Of a DNA stretch of 64,000 nucleotides, positions 35,759 through 44,882 are shown one piece after another. How positions within the stretch are numbered: the stretch's first letter is position 1; each line of letters opens with the position of its first letter. Under the pieces are notes generated by a model. The model searched no databases. It saw nothing but the letters and a program-made list of their open reading frames with translations, and was not told the DNA's origin. The stretch comes from Chitinophaga ginsengisegetis (GTDB taxonomy: Bacteria > Bacteroidota > Bacteroidia > Chitinophagales > Chitinophagaceae): positions 992,001 through 1,056,000 of the forward strand of contig NZ_FUZZ01000001.1 in assembly GCF_900168065.1 (NCBI RefSeq), written 5' to 3'. The position numbers and the translations under genes are program-made.

Positions 35759-38155
35759 ATGCAAGTTGAAACCTCGTCCAGTAAATACGGCGCCAAACAC
35801 TATCCCGATGGTATCAGGGATTGGAAAAAAGAAGGAAACTACTTTTGTTTTTATACTACAGAAACAATTCTCGAAATAAGGGTAATTGCCGACAAGATCA
35901 TCCGCTTCAGATATGCTGCGGAAGGCTCTTTTCAACGGGACTTCTCCTACGCCACCAGCGATACGCTGGAAGAATCCCCCATCGCATTCGGGATCAAAGA
36001 GTGGGAAGAAACTTTTGAGATCTATACAGACGAACTAAAGGTATTTATAGCACGCGATAACCTCCGCATCACCATTTCAGATAAGGAAGGAAAAGTGATC
36101 AACCAGGATGAAATGGGTTACCACTGGCAACACTACCTCCTCAAAGGAGGTAAAATCCAGTATTGCAGCAAGTTAGTACAGGAAGGGGAATGCTTCTACG
36201 GGTTGGGCGACAAGCCCACCGAGCTGAATCTCCGGGGCAAACGCCTGGAAAACTACGGAACAGATGCCTATGGTTATCAGAAAGATACCGATCCGCTGTA
36301 CCGGAACATCCCCTTTTATTACGGCCTGCATCATGGCGTCGGCTACGGCATTTTCTTCGATAACACCTTCCGCACCATCTTTGATTTTGGTAAAGAAAGG
36401 GAAGATGCCTGCAGTTTCTGGGCCCGCGGCGGTGAAATGAACTATTATTTTATTTATGGCCCCGACTTGCTGGAAGTGGCCGAGTCCTATACAAAAATCA
36501 CCGGTACCCCCGAACTGCCCCCACTATGGGCATTAGGATACCACCAGTGCCGCTGGAGCTACTACCCCGACACCCGCGTAAAGGAAATCGCAAAAGAATT
36601 CCGGAAACGGAAGATCCCCTGCGATGTCATCTACCTGGATATCGATTATATGGACGGCTTCCGCTGCTTTACCTGGAACAAGGAATGGTTCCCGGATCCC
36701 GCAGGATTGATCAAAGAACTGGCCGCCGAAGGCTTTAAAGTAGTAGTGATCATTGATCCCGGCATTAAGGTAGACACCGACTACGCTGTATACCAGGAAG
36801 GCATCAAAAACAACTACTTCTGCAAACGCGCCGATGGCGCACTCATGGAAGGAGACGTTTGGCCCGGCAAATGCGTATTCCCCGACTACACCAACCCCGA
36901 AGTACGGGAGTGGTGGAGCAGCCTGTTCAAAAGCCTGGCCGAAACCGGCGTACGCGGCGTATGGAACGATATGAACGAACCCGCCGTATTTGAAATGGGC
37001 TCCTTCCCCGAAGATGTCCGCCACGACTACGACGGCGAAGAGGTAAGTCACCGCAAAGCCCATAACGTATACGGCCACCTGATGAGCAAGGCCACCGCAG
37101 CCGGTATGAAAAAATACCTGATGCCCAACCGCTCCTTTCTCATTACCCGCTCCTGCTATGCAGGCGCTCAGCGCTGGTCTTCCGTATGGACCGGCGATAA
37201 CGTATCCAGCTGGGAACACCTCTGGCTGGCCAGCGTGCAATGCCAACGTTTAGCCGTTTCCGGTATTTCCTTTACCGGCAGCGATATCGGCGGCTTCATC
37301 GGCGAACCCGATGGCGAGCTGTATACCCGCTGGATTCAGCTGGCCGTTTTCCACCCGCTCATGCGTACGCACTCCGCCAGTAATGAAACCGGCTTTAACC
37401 AGGAACCCTGGAGCTTCGGGCCGGAGTACGAAAAAGTAGTGACCAAGTTTATTACGTTAAGATATAAGCTGCTCCCGTATCTGTACACCACCTTCTGGCA
37501 ATACGCCACCCACGGTACGCCCATGCTGCGCCCCCTGGCTTTTGTGGCACAAACAGATGTGGCCACGCATAACTGCTCGCACGAATTTATGTTCGGCGAT
37601 TCCCTGCTGATCAGTCATGTAAGCGAAAAAGGCATGCAGGAAAAAGCAGTATACCTCCCCGCAGGCAACTGGTACTATTTCTGGAACGATCAGAAATATG
37701 CAGGCGCAAAAGAAATCAAAGTAAAAACACCGCTGGATGAAATCCCCCTGTTTGTAAAGGCCGGCGCTGTATTACCGGAATTCCCGGAAATGCAGTACAC
37801 CCAGCAAACACCGGTTACAGAAATGCTGCTGCATGTTTACTTTGATGACACAGAAGTGAAAAGCGTACTGTACGAAGATGCCGGCGATCACTACGGCTAC
37901 AAAAACGGACAGTATAACGTAATCCGCTTCAAGCAACGTTCTACCGCACAACAATTCTATCTTAAAAAACAATTTTATATCAACTACGAAACATCATACA
38001 AAAATCACCGGATTATTGTACATGGCCTTCCCTTCAAACCCACTACGCTCGTGGTAGACGGACAAGCCATTGCCTTACTGCCGGAAAACCTGCTGGCAGA
38101 TAATACCGTGTCATTTGTGGTACCCAGAAACTTTGAAGAAATATCAATGAAGTAG
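35759..38155 (+). CDS. Glycoside hydrolase family 31 alpha-glucosidase
   Basis: The 798-residue protein has an N-terminal galactose-mutarotase-like beta domain, a catalytic TIM barrel and C-terminal beta domains. The nucleophile is D404 in VWNDMNEP and the acid/base is D480 in WTGDN. Substrate-binding GYHQCRWSYY and DIGGF are also present. Family knowledge: GH31 alpha-glucosidases release glucose from alpha-glucans. No signal peptide is visible, so it may be cytoplasmic. It stands alone between long gaps. The glycogen branching enzyme lies 3 kb away on the other strand. Confidence 0.93.
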   Translation: MQVETSSSKYGAKHYPDGIRDWKKEGNYFCFYTTETILEIRVIADKIIRFRYAAEGSFQRDFSYATSDTLEESPIAFGIKEWEETFEIYTDELKVFIARDNLRITISDKEGKVINQDEMGYHWQHYLLKGGKIQYCSKLVQEGECFYGLGDKPTELNLRGKRLENYGTDAYGYQKDTDPLYRNIPFYYGLHHGVGYGIFFDNTFRTIFDFGKEREDACSFWARGGEMNYYFIYGPDLLEVAESYTKITGTPELPPLWALGYHQCRWSYYPDTRVKEIAKEFRKRKIPCDVIYLDIDYMDGFRCFTWNKEWFPDPAGLIKELAAEGFKVVVIIDPGIKVDTDYAVYQEGIKNNYFCKRADGALMEGDVWPGKCVFPDYTNPEVREWWSSLFKSLAETGVRGVWNDMNEPAVFEMGSFPEDVRHDYDGEEVSHRKAHNVYGHLMSKATAAGMKKYLMPNRSFLITRSCYAGAQRWSSVWTGDNVSSWEHLWLASVQCQRLAVSGISFTGSDIGGFIGEPDGELYTRWIQLAVFHPLMRTHSASNETGFNQEPWSFGPEYEKVVTKFITLRYKLLPYLYTTFWQYATHGTPMLRPLAFVAQTDVATHNCSHEFMFGDSLLISHVSEKGMQEKAVYLPAGNWYYFWNDQKYAGAKEIKVKTPLDEIPLFVKAGAVLPEFPEMQYTQQTPVTEMLLHVYFDDTEVKSVLYEDAGDHYGYKNGQYNVIRFKQRSTAQQFYLKKQFYINYETSYKNHRIIVHGLPFKPTTLVVDGQAIALLPENLLADNTVSFVVPRNFEEISMK

Positions 38156-38497
38156 AAACAGATCCGATAAAGTGGTAAGAAAAAAGAAAGGCACTTCAGA
38201 TAGAGATCTCGCGCCGGTTTCATAACCTATGCCAACTTTAGAGATATAAAAATAGATGCTTAATATCATTGTACAAAATGTTCACAGGCGATAAACGCAC
38301 AATGAACAAAATGAATAACTCCTTAACATTGAATTAAGAGTCCCGGAATCAGAAATCACAGAAAGTAACCTGTAGATTCACTCTGGATAAGGGTTACATC
38401 TTAAAAAATCAATTTAGCAATATTCACAAAAACGTAAAGGCTCAATGACGAATCACCATCATTGAGCCTTTTTCACATTGATGATATTTGTTTATGC
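38156..38497. other. Gene-free stretch downstream of the GH31 gene
   Basis: This 342-base AT-rich gap shows no gene. Its only clear structure is the terminator at 38436-38471. Nothing else was recognised on either strand. Confidence 0.4.
38436..38471. terminator. Hairpin terminator
   Basis: 13-base arms (38436-38448, 38459-38471) around a 10-base loop, with flanking A and T tracts, between the GH31 gene and a small minus-strand gene. It can serve both directions, and the T run favours the + strand. Confidence 0.8.
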
Positions 38498-38653
38498 TTA
38501 ATAAAAAATAGACAGAAAGAAAATAGAGGTCAATGCACAAAACACCAAAAAGATAAAAATAGCTCTGAAAAGGATTTCCATCCTGTCAGTAGTATATTCC
38601 ATTCCGTGTAGTTCCTGAGGATTTTCCGCGTGGTTGATAGTAAGGCTTTTCAT
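38498..38653 (-). CDS. Small membrane protein (51 aa)
   Basis: A 51-codon frame runs from the ATG at 38653 to TAA at 38498. The N-terminal half is polar and charged (MKSLTINHAENPQEL, DRMEILFR). The C-terminal half is one membrane helix (AIFIFLVFCALTSIFFLSIF). The stop lies 26 bases from the terminator. I know no family for it. The layout is coherent for a small membrane protein, but expression is unproven. Confidence 0.45.
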   Translation of the reverse strand: MKSLTINHAENPQELHGMEYTTDRMEILFRAIFIFLVFCALTSIFFLSIFY

Positions 38654-38800
38654 ACAAACAAGTTAAAAGGATCTGCAATAAAAATTTATTGGTGACTTAC
38701 GGGTTCTATAAGATCACATCCTATTGATGAAATTACATAAAAAAAAGCTAAAACAGACAATTCTTTTTGTTCATTTTAGCCTCCCGTCTGTTCATTTTGG

Positions 38801-39400
38801 TTACCCCTTCTTTTTCTGCTTACCGGCATTTTCATGCGGCAGCTGCAACGGAGCCTTCTTTACAGCAGGTGCGGCAACTTCGGTACTATCTCCCAACTCA
38901 TCTGCAGTAACGGTTTCCCCCCGTTTGTAATACTCCTTCACCATCTTCCCCGTTTCTTCATCATATAGCTTCCACACCCCGTTACGAACGGAATTACCTA
39001 ACCTTACAATCTCCGTGGGCGTTTCTGCATTGGTCACCGGATCAATGATCATGATGGTATCCCGCTGCCCCTCAATTTCAGTAGCCAGGAAAGCACCTTC
39101 CTCACTCAGCTTCCCGTTAGGGAAATAATATTTGCAATAACCATCCAGCACGTTGTTCTTATAAGTTTCCTCCGCCAGTAAATTACCAATGGCAGAAGTC
39201 TTTTTCCAAACACCCTCCTTCCGGCCGTTTTTATACACGCCTTCCCACGTATAACCCGGCTCTCCCCTCACTTCCCCCACTTCCTCTACCCAACGCCCCT
39301 GCTTACGGCTTTGCCCGTCGCGCTGGTTCACCTTCGCCTGGGCCATCCCCATGCTGCAAACACTCAATAACAACAGGTATAAAAACAACAGTTTCTTCAT
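38801..39400 (-). CDS. Secreted MORN/YwqK-like repeat protein
   Basis: The 199-residue protein has a signal peptide (MKKLLFLYLLLLSVCSMGMAQA). It holds MORN-like units of the YwqK type: EGVYKNGRKEGVWKKTSAIGN, EETYKNNVLDGYCKYYFPNGK and NSVRNGVWKLYDEETGKMVKE. The tail is rich in Lys, Pro and Ala (PAVKKAPLQLPHENAGKQKKKG). Family knowledge: these repeats are common in secreted Bacteroidota proteins. The antitoxin label sometimes given to YwqK proteins has no support here. It is monocistronic by spacing. Confidence 0.75.
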   Translation of the reverse strand: MKKLLFLYLLLLSVCSMGMAQAKVNQRDGQSRKQGRWVEEVGEVRGEPGYTWEGVYKNGRKEGVWKKTSAIGNLLAEETYKNNVLDGYCKYYFPNGKLSEEGAFLATEIEGQRDTIMIIDPVTNAETPTEIVRLGNSVRNGVWKLYDEETGKMVKEYYKRGETVTADELGDSTEVAAPAVKKAPLQLPHENAGKQKKKG

Positions 39401-39505
39401 AGATATTACTTTGTCTCAAGTTAAATATTTTACGCATGTATTTAACGCAGGTATCAACTCCCGTATTGCCTTCCCTGCTATTAAACGCTGTATTGCATAA
39501 AAATA

Positions 39506-39605
39506 ATTTGGGAAGATAAAAACAGGCCCCCCATTTTCATCTTCCCAAATCCTTTATAATCCAAAAAGTAAAATCAAAGTAATCAGTATAATCAGTCTAA
39601 TCCTG
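39506..39605. repeat. Second copy of the dispersed palindromic repeat (partial)
   Basis: The hairpin arms (39506-39522, 39534-39550, one mismatch) contain GGGAAGATAAAAA as in the 7471 hairpin, and 39573-39605 repeats the tail of the large palindrome ending ATCAGTCTAATCCTG. The matching left half is missing, so this is a half-copy. It lies between two minus-strand genes and probably also terminates the DUF4382 or MORN transcript. Confidence 0.75.
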
Positions 39606-39623
39606 AGAAAGACAACATCCGCG

Positions 39624-40535
39624 TTACTTATGCAGCTGGATATTCCCTATCCGCGTGTCTTTCCCCCGTTCTACCTTCACACCGGTAACCGTAGTATCCT
39701 GGTAACCGTTGGAGGCATTTACAAAAACATTCCAGTCGTCGCCCACTTTCAAACCACGTACCTTATACTCTCCGCTTCTCCACGGCAGTGCATATAAAGT
39801 ATCATTGCTGTTGTTGTAAATAGAAATTACCGGGTAAGCGTCCCACGGGGTTACCTTACCTGAAATGCTGCCCATTTTAAGAATGGTAAATACATTAATG
39901 TAGGGTTTGAGGATGAATTGTCCATTCCGTACTTTGATAATAGAACGCTGTATATCAAAGTCCAGCCACAACTGCAGATTATCCGCACTCAGCTCATCCC
40001 ATTCGTTATGACGCACCCTCACAATGATCTTAGACTGACCCGAGATCGATTTCACCGGGTAAGTAACGCCATCTTTTACCAGCGAATTCTGGTCGCCAAT
40101 GGTAATACGGATCCGTTCCATCGTTCCTTTTGCCACCACGCCGCCGGCCAGCAGGGTATCCGCTCCGTTCCTCAATGTCAGCAGGTCATAAACACCAGGG
40201 TTAATATCCAATGAATCCCACAACTGGCAGGTATCCCGCCCGCTGTTCCGGTCGTGGTCGCGGTCCTCATCCCACCAGCAACGGTCCCGGTCCGACCAGT
40301 TGTCGTCGTCCGTTTTCCCGCAGGTGTCCACCAGCACTTCCACACTGCGGATGTCCAGTAATACTTTGTCGAAGTAACCCGGATCATCTGACAAATAAAG
40401 ACTTACTTTTTGCTTATTGTCCGGAATCGGCGTGGTGGAAGCAGAATTATCCTTTTTACAGGCGCCTGCTAATGTAACAGCAGCCAACACTGCTATCACC
40501 AAACCATGCCCCGGTTTGCGGAGAATGTTTTTCAT
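39624..40535 (-). CDS. DUF4382 lipoprotein
   Basis: The 303-residue protein has a lipoprotein signal (VLAAVTLAGACKKD, Cys near 26). The DUF4382 domain starts with VSLYLSDDPGYFDKVLLDIRSVEV and continues through GVYDLLTLRNGADTLLAGG. The C-terminal part (ISGKVTPWDAYPVISIYN) is a carboxypeptidase-regulatory-like beta domain. A run very rich in Asp, Arg and Trp (about 78-102) is inserted in the DUF4382 domain and looks like low-complexity sequence. Family knowledge: DUF4382 proteins are cell-surface proteins of unknown role in Bacteroidota. Confidence 0.85.
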   Translation of the reverse strand: MKNILRKPGHGLVIAVLAAVTLAGACKKDNSASTTPIPDNKQKVSLYLSDDPGYFDKVLLDIRSVEVLVDTCGKTDDDNWSDRDRCWWDEDRDHDRNSGRDTCQLWDSLDINPGVYDLLTLRNGADTLLAGGVVAKGTMERIRITIGDQNSLVKDGVTYPVKSISGQSKIIVRVRHNEWDELSADNLQLWLDFDIQRSIIKVRNGQFILKPYINVFTILKMGSISGKVTPWDAYPVISIYNNSNDTLYALPWRSGEYKVRGLKVGDDWNVFVNASNGYQDTTVTGVKVERGKDTRIGNIQLHK

Positions 40536-40865
40536 AAAAAGAACGGTTTTATGTAACTAAATAAAAATATGGACGAATTGACCTGGTTGAAATACTGATA
40601 CCTCATAAAACGTACCACCATAGCCGGTTATTGCAACAGGATCAGATTGCTGATAGATGGAAAAAAGAAGGCAAAGTTTAACCGGGTAAACACTTTTTTT
40701 GAGAGTTTTTTTAAACAGATTGATTCACTTGAAACTGTATGTTCTGTTTTTTTTTATCTTAAAAAAATAAAGGAGATGAAAACAGGATCTTCCTGCTTTA
40801 TCTCCTTTAAAAATTTTATCTCAATAAATAATCAGTCAACTACGATTACTATTACCGGCCGGCAC
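40536..40865. other. Gap between the glgB and DUF4382 genes
   Basis: The stretch is AT-rich and holds the glgB terminator near its end. A short open frame at 40647-40895 crosses the terminator, has no family features and runs antisense into glgB, so I do not call it. The rest is probably the DUF4382 promoter region, but I find no exact -7 match. Confidence 0.35.
40769..40808. terminator. Terminator after glgB
   Basis: Arms 40769-40787 and 40791-40808 form a long stem with a one-base bulge and a 3-base loop. T-rich sequence follows on both strands. It lies 58 bases beyond the glgB stop. Confidence 0.75.
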
Positions 40866-42815
40866 TCAACGTTCACCCAGGCTCAGAAGCTTTAGTATAG
40901 TGGCCCCCAAAGGTGGTAAACGCAAAGAAATCGTATAATCCCTGCCGTTATATATCTGTTTAACGGTACGGATTACACCGGTATTCACCACGCCACTGCC
41001 GTAGTACTTCGGGGCATCGCTGTTCATTACTTCTTCCCACTCACCTGCTACGGGAAGCCCCACCAGGTAGTTTTCCCGCACTACCGGCGTCATGTTCAAT
41101 ACCACCAGCAAAATATCACCGGCTTCTTTTCCTTTCCGCACATAAGCCAGCACACAGTTATCATAATCATTCACCGTGATCCACTCAAAACCCGCAGCAT
41201 CAAACTGCTGTTCATATAACGCGGTAGTAGTGGCGTAAAACTGGTTAATGTCTTTTACAAAAGCTGTCAAACCCTGATGGGTGGGATGCTTCATCAGGTG
41301 CCAGTCCAGCTCCCCACGGTAATTCCATTCAGATGTTTGCCCAAACTCATCCCCCATAAACAGCAACTTGGTGCCGGGATGGGTATACATATAACTATAC
41401 AACAACCGCAGGTTGGCAAACTTCTGCCAGTCGTCGCCAGGCATCTTATACAGCATGGGCGACTTCCCGTGTACCACTTCATCATGACTCAGCGGCAGCA
41501 TAAAGTTTTCTCCGAACGCATACACCAAACTGAATGTCAGATCGTTCTGGTACCACTTCCGGTGAATAGGGTCCTTTTTAAAATAGTCGATGGTATCATT
41601 CATCCAGCCCATCATCCATTTCATACCAAAGCCCAGTCCACCCATAAAAGTTGGCCGGGATACGCCATAGTGGGAAGTAGAATCTTCCGCAATGGTTTGT
41701 ACATCCGGGAACAGGGCGTATATCGTTTCATTCAGCTTCTTCAGAAAACTGATGGCTTCCAGGTTCTCATTGCCCCCCACTTCATTGGGTTCCCACCCGC
41801 CCCGCTCCCTGGAATAATCCAGGTGGATCATCGACGCCACCGCATCTACACGGATGGCATCCACATGGAACCGGTCGAACCAGAAAACAGCATTGCTCAG
41901 TAAAAACGACCGCACCTCATTCCGCGCATAATTGAAAATATAACTGTTCCAGTCCGGATGATAACCCTTACGCATATCCGCATATTCATACACATGCGAT
42001 CCGTCGAAACGGAACAACCCATGCGCATCATACGGAAAATGCGATGGCACCCAATCCAGGATCACGCCAATACCCGCCAGGTGAAAAGCTTCCACCATCT
42101 CCATAAAATCCTGCGGCGTACCATACCTGGAAGTAGGCGCAAAGTACCCGGTGATCTGGTACCCCCAGGAACCATCAAAAGGATGCTCCATAATGGGCAT
42201 CATCTCCACATGGGTAAAGCCCATCTCCTTTACATAAGGCACCAGCATATCGGCTATTTCCTGGTAAGAATACACCCGCTCCGGATCAGAAGGATCAGGG
42301 CGGCGCCAGGAACCGAGGTGTACCTCGTATACGGCAAAAGGACTGTCGAGCGCATTGTTTTTCCGTCGGTGATCCATCCACTTCTTATCATCCCATTCAT
42401 AATCCAGCGGGCATACCACCGACGCCGTTTTAGGACGTACCTCCCAGTGATTGGCATAAGGATCTCCCTTGATCAGCTCTTCCCCGCTGTTGGAGCGGAT
42501 AAAATACTTATAGAGTGCGCCAGGCTTCACGCCGGGCACAAAACCTTCCCAGATACCGGAGCTGTCCCACCGCGGGTAAAGCGTATGGGTGTAATGATCC
42601 CATCCGTTAAAATCCCCCATTACTGCTACAAATGCTGCGTCCGGCGCCCAAACGGCAAAGTACGTACCATGGGCGCCTTCTACCTCCGTAGCATGAGCGC
42701 CAAACTTTTCGTATAGCCGGTAATGTGAGCCTGCCTGGAAAAGCGTTATATCACTGGAAGAAAAAAGAGTAAATGGTTCTACGTACTGTAAAGCGCGATT
42801 TGTATCTCCGGTCAT
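40866..42815 (-). CDS. glgB: 1,4-alpha-glucan branching enzyme
   Basis: From the ATG at 42815 the protein has 649 residues. An ATG at 42848 would add 11. It has a CBM48 beta domain (GTYFAVWAPDAAFVAVMGDF) and a GH13 barrel with VILDWVPSHF, the nucleophile Asp in DAIRVDAV, the acid Glu in TIAEDST and the transition-state Asp in LSHDEVVHG. This set is specific for GlgB. Family knowledge: it makes alpha-1,6 branches in glycogen. No other glg gene is adjacent. It ends at its own terminator. Confidence 0.95.
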   Translation of the reverse strand: MTGDTNRALQYVEPFTLFSSSDITLFQAGSHYRLYEKFGAHATEVEGAHGTYFAVWAPDAAFVAVMGDFNGWDHYTHTLYPRWDSSGIWEGFVPGVKPGALYKYFIRSNSGEELIKGDPYANHWEVRPKTASVVCPLDYEWDDKKWMDHRRKNNALDSPFAVYEVHLGSWRRPDPSDPERVYSYQEIADMLVPYVKEMGFTHVEMMPIMEHPFDGSWGYQITGYFAPTSRYGTPQDFMEMVEAFHLAGIGVILDWVPSHFPYDAHGLFRFDGSHVYEYADMRKGYHPDWNSYIFNYARNEVRSFLLSNAVFWFDRFHVDAIRVDAVASMIHLDYSRERGGWEPNEVGGNENLEAISFLKKLNETIYALFPDVQTIAEDSTSHYGVSRPTFMGGLGFGMKWMMGWMNDTIDYFKKDPIHRKWYQNDLTFSLVYAFGENFMLPLSHDEVVHGKSPMLYKMPGDDWQKFANLRLLYSYMYTHPGTKLLFMGDEFGQTSEWNYRGELDWHLMKHPTHQGLTAFVKDINQFYATTTALYEQQFDAAGFEWITVNDYDNCVLAYVRKGKEAGDILLVVLNMTPVVRENYLVGLPVAGEWEEVMNSDAPKYYGSGVVNTGVIRTVKQIYNGRDYTISLRLPPLGATILKLLSLGER

Positions 42816-42906
42816 AATAACGTGTGAATTGGGTGTCTTGATGAACAAGATAGTTTAAATTTGGGAAAATGACCTATACTATGAAACAGATATTTACATA
42901 AAAAGA

Positions 42907-42931
42907 AAAAGGTGCCCGATGGACACCTTTT
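42907..42931. terminator. Terminator after the DEAD-box helicase gene
   Basis: 11-base arms (42907-42917, 42921-42931, one mismatch) with a 3-base loop and A/T runs on both sides, 31 bases past the helicase stop. Confidence 0.75.
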
Positions 42932-42961
42932 CTCTTTTTATATCGCTATTCCGTTACCGGA

Positions 42962-44758
42962 TTAGTATTTTTTCTTGTACGGAGGTTTGCCACCGCTGCC
43001 GAAAGACTCACGTCTGTCGCCACCGCTGCGGCTACCACCCGGGCGGCTGCCACCTTCTGCACTCCAGCTTCTTTTACGCGGACCATCTTCACGACGTGGA
43101 CCACGATCGCCACCACCACCGGTGCGGGGGCGTCTGTCGCCATCCTGGGACATTTCTATCCTCACGCTGCGGCCGTTGTACTCCACTTTCTTGAAAGCTT
43201 CGGTTACTTTTGGCAGTTCTTCGTTCTCTACTTCAAAGAAGGAATAAACACCCTTCAGATCGATACGGCCGATTTTATTGCCACGGAGACCAGTATTGTC
43301 ACACAGGTAACGGAGCATATCGCCACGGTTGAAGTCATCTACTGAACCCAGGTTGATGAATAAACGGGTGAATTTGCCATCGCTTCTGCGCGGACCTCTG
43401 TCATCGCCCAGTGTACCGGCGCGTCTGTCGTCTTTTGCATTCAGATCAGGCGCATCCTGGTAGTATTCCAGGAACTGGTTGAATTCCAGGGAAGCAAAAC
43501 GTTTGATCAGGTCTTCCTTGGTCATGGAGGCAAACTCTTCGTTGATGCGTTCCATGTAAGGTTCAATCTGTTCTTCGTTTACTACTACGTTATGTACTTT
43601 ATGTACCAGGCCAAACAGTTGTTTTTCACATACTGCGAAACCATCGGGTACTTCAGCTTTTACAAATTTCTTCTGGATCACACGTTCAATCTGGCGGATC
43701 TTTCCGGTATCACGGCTGCTGATGATAGCAATAGAGATACCTGATTTGCCGGCACGACCGGTACGGCCGCTTCTGTGTGTGTAGTTTTCTACGTCATCCG
43801 GTAAATCGTAGTTGATAACGTGTGTTACGTTGTCCACATCGATACCACGGGCAGCCACATCTGTAGCTACTAATACCTGCAGCGCTCTTTCGCGGAAGCG
43901 TTTCATCACCTTATCACGCTGTTGCTGGGTTAAGTCGCCATGCAGGGCATCTGCATTGTAACCGTCCTTGATCAGCGATTCAGCAATTTCCTGGGATTCA
44001 ATTTTGGTACGGGTAAAGATGATACCAAAAATCTCAGGGTTGAAATCCACGATACGTTTGAGGGCCGCATATTTTTCACGCGGGCGCACTACGTAGTATT
44101 CGTGTTCTATATTAACGTTACCGCTGTTTTTGTTACCTACGGTCAGTTCAAACGGATCCTCCATGTATTTCTTGGCGATACGGCGAACTTCCTGTGGCAT
44201 GGTAGCAGAAAACAACCAGGTAGTTTTACCTTCAGGGGTGTTAGACAGGATGCTGTTGATGTCTTCCTGGAATCCCATGTTCAGCATTTCATCTGCTTCA
44301 TCCAGTATAGCATAACGCACATTGTCAAAATTAACCGCACCACGGTCAATGATATCCAGTAAACGGCCGGGAGTAGCCACCACAATGTGTACTCCTCTTT
44401 TCAGTTCACGCAGCTGCTGAACAATGCTGGAACCGCCATATACCGCTACGATGCTCACATCGCCGAGGTATTTGCTGAAGTTTTTCAGATCATTGGTGAT
44501 CTGTAAACAGAGTTCACGGGTAGGACATAAAATCAGTCCCTGTGGTTTATTTATTTTCAGATCCAGTTGCTGTAGCAAAGGCAGGCCAAATGCAGCAGTT
44601 TTACCGGTGCCCGTCTGGGCAAGACCTACGAAATCGCGGTCACCTCCTAACAATACTGGTATTGCCTGTTCCTGGATGGGAGTTGGGGAAACGAAGCCCA
44701 GGTCCGTAATTCCCTTTAAGATAGGCTCTTGTAAGCCCAGTGATTCAAATGTAGTCAT
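42962..44758 (-). CDS. DEAD-box ATP-dependent RNA helicase (DeaD/DbpA type)
   Basis: The 598-residue protein has all helicase motifs: Q motif region (TPIQEQAIPVLLGG), Walker A AQTGTGKTAAFGLPL, DEAD in LDEADEML, SAT in LFSATMP and HRSGRTGRAGKSG. A DbpA-like RNA-binding domain lies at about 465-540 (KFTRLFINLGSVDDFNRGD, GRIDLKGVYSFFEV). The tail is an Arg/Gly-rich low-complexity segment. Family knowledge: such helicases help ribosome assembly and RNA decay, often in the cold. It is transcribed toward its terminator. A repeat-bearing gap separates it from the downstream end of rimO. Confidence 0.93.
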   Translation of the reverse strand: MTTFESLGLQEPILKGITDLGFVSPTPIQEQAIPVLLGGDRDFVGLAQTGTGKTAAFGLPLLQQLDLKINKPQGLILCPTRELCLQITNDLKNFSKYLGDVSIVAVYGGSSIVQQLRELKRGVHIVVATPGRLLDIIDRGAVNFDNVRYAILDEADEMLNMGFQEDINSILSNTPEGKTTWLFSATMPQEVRRIAKKYMEDPFELTVGNKNSGNVNIEHEYYVVRPREKYAALKRIVDFNPEIFGIIFTRTKIESQEIAESLIKDGYNADALHGDLTQQQRDKVMKRFRERALQVLVATDVAARGIDVDNVTHVINYDLPDDVENYTHRSGRTGRAGKSGISIAIISSRDTGKIRQIERVIQKKFVKAEVPDGFAVCEKQLFGLVHKVHNVVVNEEQIEPYMERINEEFASMTKEDLIKRFASLEFNQFLEYYQDAPDLNAKDDRRAGTLGDDRGPRRSDGKFTRLFINLGSVDDFNRGDMLRYLCDNTGLRGNKIGRIDLKGVYSFFEVENEELPKVTEAFKKVEYNGRSVRIEMSQDGDRRPRTGGGGDRGPRREDGPRKRSWSAEGGSRPGGSRSGGDRRESFGSGGKPPYKKKY

Positions 44759-44798
44759 TGATTTGCATTAATCAAGCTCCGTCGGGAGCTGTGGATAT

Positions 44799-44869
44799 AG
44801 CTTTTAGCAGTTAGCTATCAGCTGTTAGAAATATTATTTCAGCTTTTAGCGTTAGCTATCGGCTGTTGG
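44799..44869. repeat. Tandem imperfect repeat upstream of the helicase gene
   Basis: Two near-identical units, 44799-44828 and 44841-44869 (AGCTTTTAGC[A]GTTAGCTATC then [A/G]GCTGTT[A/G]G), lie between rimO and the helicase gene. A related piece (44881-44900) covers the rimO stop. A short hairpin (44775-44790, CTCC/GGAG) precedes them. They may be part of a dispersed intergenic repeat. Confidence 0.6.
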
Positions 44870-44882
44870 TGGCTTTCAGTGA

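Noticed and set aside
38801-39400. Toxin-antitoxin system around the YwqK-like protein
   Set aside because: It has a signal peptide and MORN repeats and no toxin partner. The antitoxin label for this family is not supported here.
40647-40895. 82-codon + strand frame before glgB
   Set aside because: It spans the glgB terminator and runs antisense into glgB. No family features.
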